The position numbers and the translations under genes are program-made. Source: Cellvibrio fontiphilus_A (GTDB taxonomy: Bacteria; Pseudomonadota; Gammaproteobacteria; Pseudomonadales; Cellvibrionaceae). From it: DNA of 64,000 nucleotides. Within the stretch, counting starts at the first letter, position 1. Every line of letters begins with the position of its first letter. The notes beneath the pieces are model-generated. The model was not told the DNA's origin. It did not search any database and worked only from the letters and a program-made list of their open reading frames with translations. Below are positions 60,961 through 64,000 of the stretch, piece after piece. The DNA is taken from the NCBI RefSeq assembly GCF_042646205.1, contig NZ_JBHRTF010000004.1, forward strand, positions 496,001 to 560,000, given 5' to 3'.

Positions 60961-62226
60961 TTATTTTTTTGATATGGTCGAGGAATCGCTGATTAATGTT
61001 TGGCTGTGCTGCTGTTTAAGCGCGGTTAGTTTTTCCATGCGCTGTTTGTCCAGTGCTTCGCCAAACGCCGGGCCACTTAAACCTTGTGCTTTGACGGCAT
61101 CTATATCTACTGCTTTTGCGACGGTTAAGCATTGGCGAAAATAATCGGCTTGCGGATAAGCGCGATTTTCAAAGCCTGTGCGACCGCGTGCGTCTGCTTC
61201 GCAGCACAGCAAAAATTGCTCAAAGCGTTCAGGGCGACGAAATGCATCGGTCGCATGAAGCACTTTTAACACTGTGGCAGGTTTTAACTCCAGTGCGCGG
61301 TGACAGTGGGTATGCCATTGTGCTGTTAACAAGGCGAGTTCTTTAAATTCCTTGGGCGCAGTGATGCGTGCGCAAAGTTGTTTTACCAAAGGTAGGCTGC
61401 GTTCTTCATGGGCGATATGGCGCGGCCATTCCTCTTTTGGTGTGGTGGCTTTGCCTAGGTCATGCACCAGGGTTGCAAAACGGACACAGACATTACCTGT
61501 CAATTTTACCGCTTGTTGCAAACTCATCAGGGTGTGAATGCCTGTGTCAATTTCAGGGTGATGGATAGCGGTTTGCGGCACGCCAAACAGTGCGTCTATC
61601 TCTGGAAATAAGCGCTCCAATGCATTGCAGTTGCGCAATAGCTGGATAAAAATTTCAGGATTGGGTTCACCCAGCGCGCGCTCGGTTTCTTTCCATGTGC
61701 GCTCGGCCACTAAATGGTCTACCTCACCCATGGCCACCATGCTGCGCATTAATTCAAGGGTTTCATCTGCAGGTTTAAAACCTAATTGGTGATAGCGCGC
61801 CGCAAAACGTGCAACGCGTAAAATGCGCACCGGATCCTCTGCAAATGCCGGCGATACATGGCGCAATATTTTTTCGTCGAGATCGCGACGACCATTGTAT
61901 GGATCAATGATGTTGCCCTGTTCATCTTCCGCCATGGCATTAATAGTCAGGTCGCGACGAATCAGGTCTTCCTCCAGGCTGACCTCGGCTCCGCAATAAA
62001 AACTGAAGCCGCCGTAACCGCGACCGGTTTTGCGTTCAGTGCGGGCGAGGGCATATTCCTCTTTGGACTGTGGATGCAAAAACACCGGGAAATCTTTGCC
62101 TACTGGTGAGTAGCCCAATTGCTGCATTTGTTCGGGGCTGCTGCCCACCACAACCCAGTCGCGCTCGGTTACCGGTCGCTTTAATAATTTGTCGCGGACG
62201 GCGCCGCCAACCAGATATATTTTCAT
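60961..62226 (-). CDS. cca: CCA tRNA nucleotidyltransferase (multifunctional, with HD domain)
   Basis: A 421-residue class II enzyme, close to E. coli Cca length (412). N-terminal MKIYLVGGAVRDKLL is the nucleotidyltransferase head; RRDLTINAMAEDEQG and EDPVRILRVARFAARY are the neck motifs. The C-terminal HD domain (HTLMSLQQAVKL, FATLVHDLGKATT) gives phosphatase/phosphodiesterase activity. It adds or repairs CCA at tRNA 3' ends. The ribosome site is weak. The neighbours give no operon signal. Confidence 0.95.
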   Translation of the reverse strand: MKIYLVGGAVRDKLLKRPVTERDWVVVGSSPEQMQQLGYSPVGKDFPVFLHPQSKEEYALARTERKTGRGYGGFSFYCGAEVSLEEDLIRRDLTINAMAEDEQGNIIDPYNGRRDLDEKILRHVSPAFAEDPVRILRVARFAARYHQLGFKPADETLELMRSMVAMGEVDHLVAERTWKETERALGEPNPEIFIQLLRNCNALERLFPEIDALFGVPQTAIHHPEIDTGIHTLMSLQQAVKLTGNVCVRFATLVHDLGKATTPKEEWPRHIAHEERSLPLVKQLCARITAPKEFKELALLTAQWHTHCHRALELKPATVLKVLHATDAFRRPERFEQFLLCCEADARGRTGFENRAYPQADYFRQCLTVAKAVDIDAVKAQGLSGPAFGEALDKQRMEKLTALKQQHSQTLISDSSTISKK

Positions 62227-62619
62227 GGGTACAATCGCAAAAAATAATTCAGGAAAGTATAGGTGATAGTGATGATTAAAAAAAACGTTAAAAATGACTT
62301 GTGGCTGAACAAAAATTAACTTACTCTCGATCCAGTTACAAAAAACCTTATAACCTTAGATCAATTAATTATGTACCAAATGAACTCTGTCAAACATCGC
62401 TGCGCACTGCGACCAACTATTTGGTTTGCAGGCGTCGCTATTTTGCGGAGCGGATTTTGTTGATTAGTTGAATAATCGTTATAAACAAAGGCCGCAGCAT
62501 AAAAACTGCGGCCTTTTTGTTTTCAAGGTTTCAGTTTTTAAAATTTCAGTGAAACAAGGCTGACGTTGTGCTGCGGCTATTACTTGCATGTTGCTCATGG
62601 GGCAATAAGGAGTTATGCC
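62227..62619. other. 393-base gap between divergent cca and the EamA gene, holding an orphan terminator
   Basis: An intrinsic terminator lies at 62487-62520, about 100 bases before the EamA start. Upstream sequence 62371-62480 can fold (GCGAC/GTCGC pairing around a Trp-coding stretch). A 30-codon ORF at 62371-62463 (MYQMNSVKHRCALRPTI...) has no ribosome site, so I do not call it. The region may encode a small RNA or an attenuator for the transporter gene. Confidence 0.45.
62487..62520 (+). terminator. Orphan intrinsic terminator upstream of the EamA gene
   Basis: AAAGGCCGCAG (62487-62497), loop CATAAAAA, CTGCGGCC (62506-62513), then TTTTT. No annotated gene on either strand ends here: cca and the EamA gene point away from it. 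Confidence 0.85.
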
Positions 62620-63612
62620 GTGGCCGTTTTTTTTGCTTATATTTCCGTGGTGCTCATATGGGCAACCACTCCGCTTGCCATTCAATGGAGCAGCGATAGT
62701 CTCAGCTTTATCGCAGCTGTATGCGCTCGCATGTCGCTGGCCTTTGCGCTGGCAATATTGATTCACGCCTTTCTGCGTCAGTCGCTTACCGTTTATTGGC
62801 AACAGCGCAATATTTATTTTGCTGCCTCCTTGGGAATTTTTCCGAACATGCCCTTGGTGTATTGGGCGGCGCAATTTATTCCATCGGGTTTGGTTGCGGT
62901 TATTTTTGCGTTTTCACCTTTTGCTACCGGTGTGATGACTCTGCTGTTGTTAAAGCAAAATCCCTTTGGCATTAAACGTGTGCTGGCACTGCTATTGGCG
63001 ATTTGTGGTTTGCTGGTAATTTTTTATCAGCAGCTGCATTTTGATGCCGCATCAATCTACGGTGTTGTCGGAATTTTGTTGTCCTGTTTGCTGTTTAGTT
63101 TTAGCAGTGTCTGGGTAAAAAAATTAAGTGCAGCCAGCGCTCAACAGGCATCACCTTTTCAACAGGCAACGGGAGCTTTGTTATTTGCCTTGCCGGGTTT
63201 GTTGATAAGTTGGTGGTGGATGGACGGCAGCCTCCCAGTCGCCGTCTCGCTTAAATCAGCGGGTGCAATTGTGTACTTGGCGATTGTTGGCTCGCTCCTT
63301 GGGGCAGTGATGTTCTTTTTTATCTTGCAGCGGTTATCGGCTAATGCAGTATCGCTGATCACCTTGATGACACCCGTATTAGCCATATTGATTGGCAAGC
63401 ACTTGGCGGCGGAGCAGTTGCCTGCGAGCACTTTGGCAGGTATTGCTCTGGTGTTTACCGGACTTTTGCTTTATTCGCCCTGGGCGGTTCGGAGTTGGTG
63501 CGACGGCTTGGTTTCTGCGTTGTCAGCTTCTCTGCGCCGCTCGGGTGATGGGCAAAGTGGCGCGCAAATCTTGCTGGAAAAAGCGCGTGAGGATGTGGCT
63601 CGCTATAAATGA
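62620..63612 (+). CDS. EamA/DMT-family transporter
   Basis: A 330-residue inner-membrane protein with about ten helices in two EamA repeats (FFAYISVVLIWATTPLAI, PLVYWAAQFIPSGLVAVIFA; second repeat LLFSFSSVWVKKL to SLITLMTPVLAILIG and GIALVFTGLLL). DMT carriers move small metabolites such as amino acids or nucleotide bases; the substrate is unknown. The start is GTG 62620 with a perfect AAGGAG 7 bases upstream; an ATG five bases earlier is out of frame, and a TTG at 62566 would add 18 residues. The C-terminus has a hydrophilic tail of about 40 residues. Confidence 0.85.
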   Translation: MAVFFAYISVVLIWATTPLAIQWSSDSLSFIAAVCARMSLAFALAILIHAFLRQSLTVYWQQRNIYFAASLGIFPNMPLVYWAAQFIPSGLVAVIFAFSPFATGVMTLLLLKQNPFGIKRVLALLLAICGLLVIFYQQLHFDAASIYGVVGILLSCLLFSFSSVWVKKLSAASAQQASPFQQATGALLFALPGLLISWWWMDGSLPVAVSLKSAGAIVYLAIVGSLLGAVMFFFILQRLSANAVSLITLMTPVLAILIGKHLAAEQLPASTLAGIALVFTGLLLYSPWAVRSWCDGLVSALSASLRRSGDGQSGAQILLEKAREDVARYK

Positions 63613-63842
63613 GTGTTATTGGTGCGCACACTGCAGAACTGCTCGCTATGTGCGCACTGTTTTGGTGCCTTGTGTTATTTGAAATGTGGTATCCAAACTT
63701 GTATTCAATGAGTAACTTTATGATTTTAATGGAAAAAACAAAATTGGCTTGGTATCTGCAAAGGTAGGGTCAGGCTAGTGTGAATTATCAATAGCTGCAT
63801 CAAAAGACATTTTGAAAAGACCATTAAATAGAGGAAGAACTC

Positions 63843-64000
63843 ATGAAAATGAAACAAAAGTTAGTTGCTGGTGCAATCGCTCTTTCTGCAATGGCCGGTT
63901 TTTCTGTGCCAGCCGTTCACGCTGCCGAAGTGGCCGCTTCTGTAGGCGCCGCCAACATGTATTACTGGCGTGGTTTTGATTTGGGTGGTGGTGCTGCATT
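63843..64000 (+). CDS. TorF-family putative porin, N-terminal part (cut by window end)
   Basis: The ATG at 63843 has an AGAGGA ribosome site 7-8 bases upstream. It encodes a signal peptide of about 27 residues (MKMKQKLVAGAIALSAMAGF, ending AVHAA), then EVAASVGAANMYYWRGFDLGGG before the sequence ends. The N-terminal pattern, a short signal followed by a first beta strand with YxWRGF, is typical of the TIGR02001/TorF-like outer-membrane family often annotated as a putative porin. Only 52 residues are visible, so the call is tentative. Confidence 0.6.
   Translation, partial: MKMKQKLVAGAIALSAMAGFSVPAVHAAEVAASVGAANMYYWRGFDLGGGAA

Noticed and set aside
62371..62463. 30-codon ORF upstream of the orphan terminator
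   Set aside because: No ribosome site before either possible ATG; kept only as part of the structured leader region.

Overview
The window looks like chromosome of a polysaccharide-degrading gammaproteobacterium close to Cellvibrio. This is inferred from gene content: secreted GH11, GH43, GH28, GH105 and GH32 enzymes, CBM2 and CBM60 modules with serine-rich linkers, TonB-dependent receptors (TBDRs), Cbp2D/Cbp2E-like redox proteins, and an rpsU-yqeY-dnaG-rpoD operon. No 16S gene is present, so the genus is not proven. No insertion sequence, integrase, phage gene or CRISPR array was seen.

Layout. 0-1 kb: the first codons of an HxlR-type regulator, divergent from a qorB-like quinone reductase. 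1-2 kb: secreted GH43 enzyme. 2.3-6.8 kb: a molybdenum hydroxylase set (XdhC-like factor, MocA-like cytidylyltransferase, 2Fe-2S subunit, molybdopterin subunit) closed by a terminator. 6.9-9.1 kb: an unrecognised HEAT-like protein and a GH11-CBM60 xylanase. 9.5-15.3 kb: a reverse-strand set of DUF1552 protein, a 1123-residue CBM2-YceI-cytochrome c-DUF1592/1588/1585 protein, and a CBM2-YceI protein. These resemble Cellvibrio japonicus proteins linked to electron supply for lytic polysaccharide monooxygenases. A membrane protein of unknown role follows.

17.1-31.3 kb is a pectin/galacturonate region: LysR regulator, a small leader ORF with an intrinsic terminator, TBDR, GH105, GH28, an exported lactonase, a GudP/GarP-type transporter, galactarate dehydratase, KdgD and 2-oxoglutarate semialdehyde dehydrogenase. 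Together they run from oligogalacturonides through galactarate to 2-oxoglutarate. Uronate dehydrogenase is not in the window. A 24-bp motif, 21/24 identical, lies ahead of both the TBDR and the transporter and is a candidate LysR site.

31.3-51.8 kb is a fructan (levan or inulin) locus, the most interesting part. It has a LacI-CscB-ROK unit on one strand. Divergent from it run a LamG-GH32 lipoprotein, a cytoplasmic GH32, fructokinase, TBDR, a lipoprotein of five tandem Cys-rich repeats, a second LamG-GH32 lipoprotein, a periplasmic GH32 and a sugar-porter permease. Three near-identical 16-bp operators mark the LacI regulon. The repeat lipoprotein follows the TBDR directly, where Bacteroidetes would have SusD/E/F, and its module resembles the C-terminal domain of the first GH32. 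Both LamG-type GH32 proteins carry Glu instead of the family's nucleophile Asp, while the other two are canonical.

51.8-64 kb is housekeeping: a tRNA with CAU anticodon, rpoD, dnaG, yqeY and rpsU; divergent tsaD, folB and folK; corA, a pteridine-reductase-like SDR and cca; an EamA transporter; and the start of a TorF-like porin gene cut by the window end.
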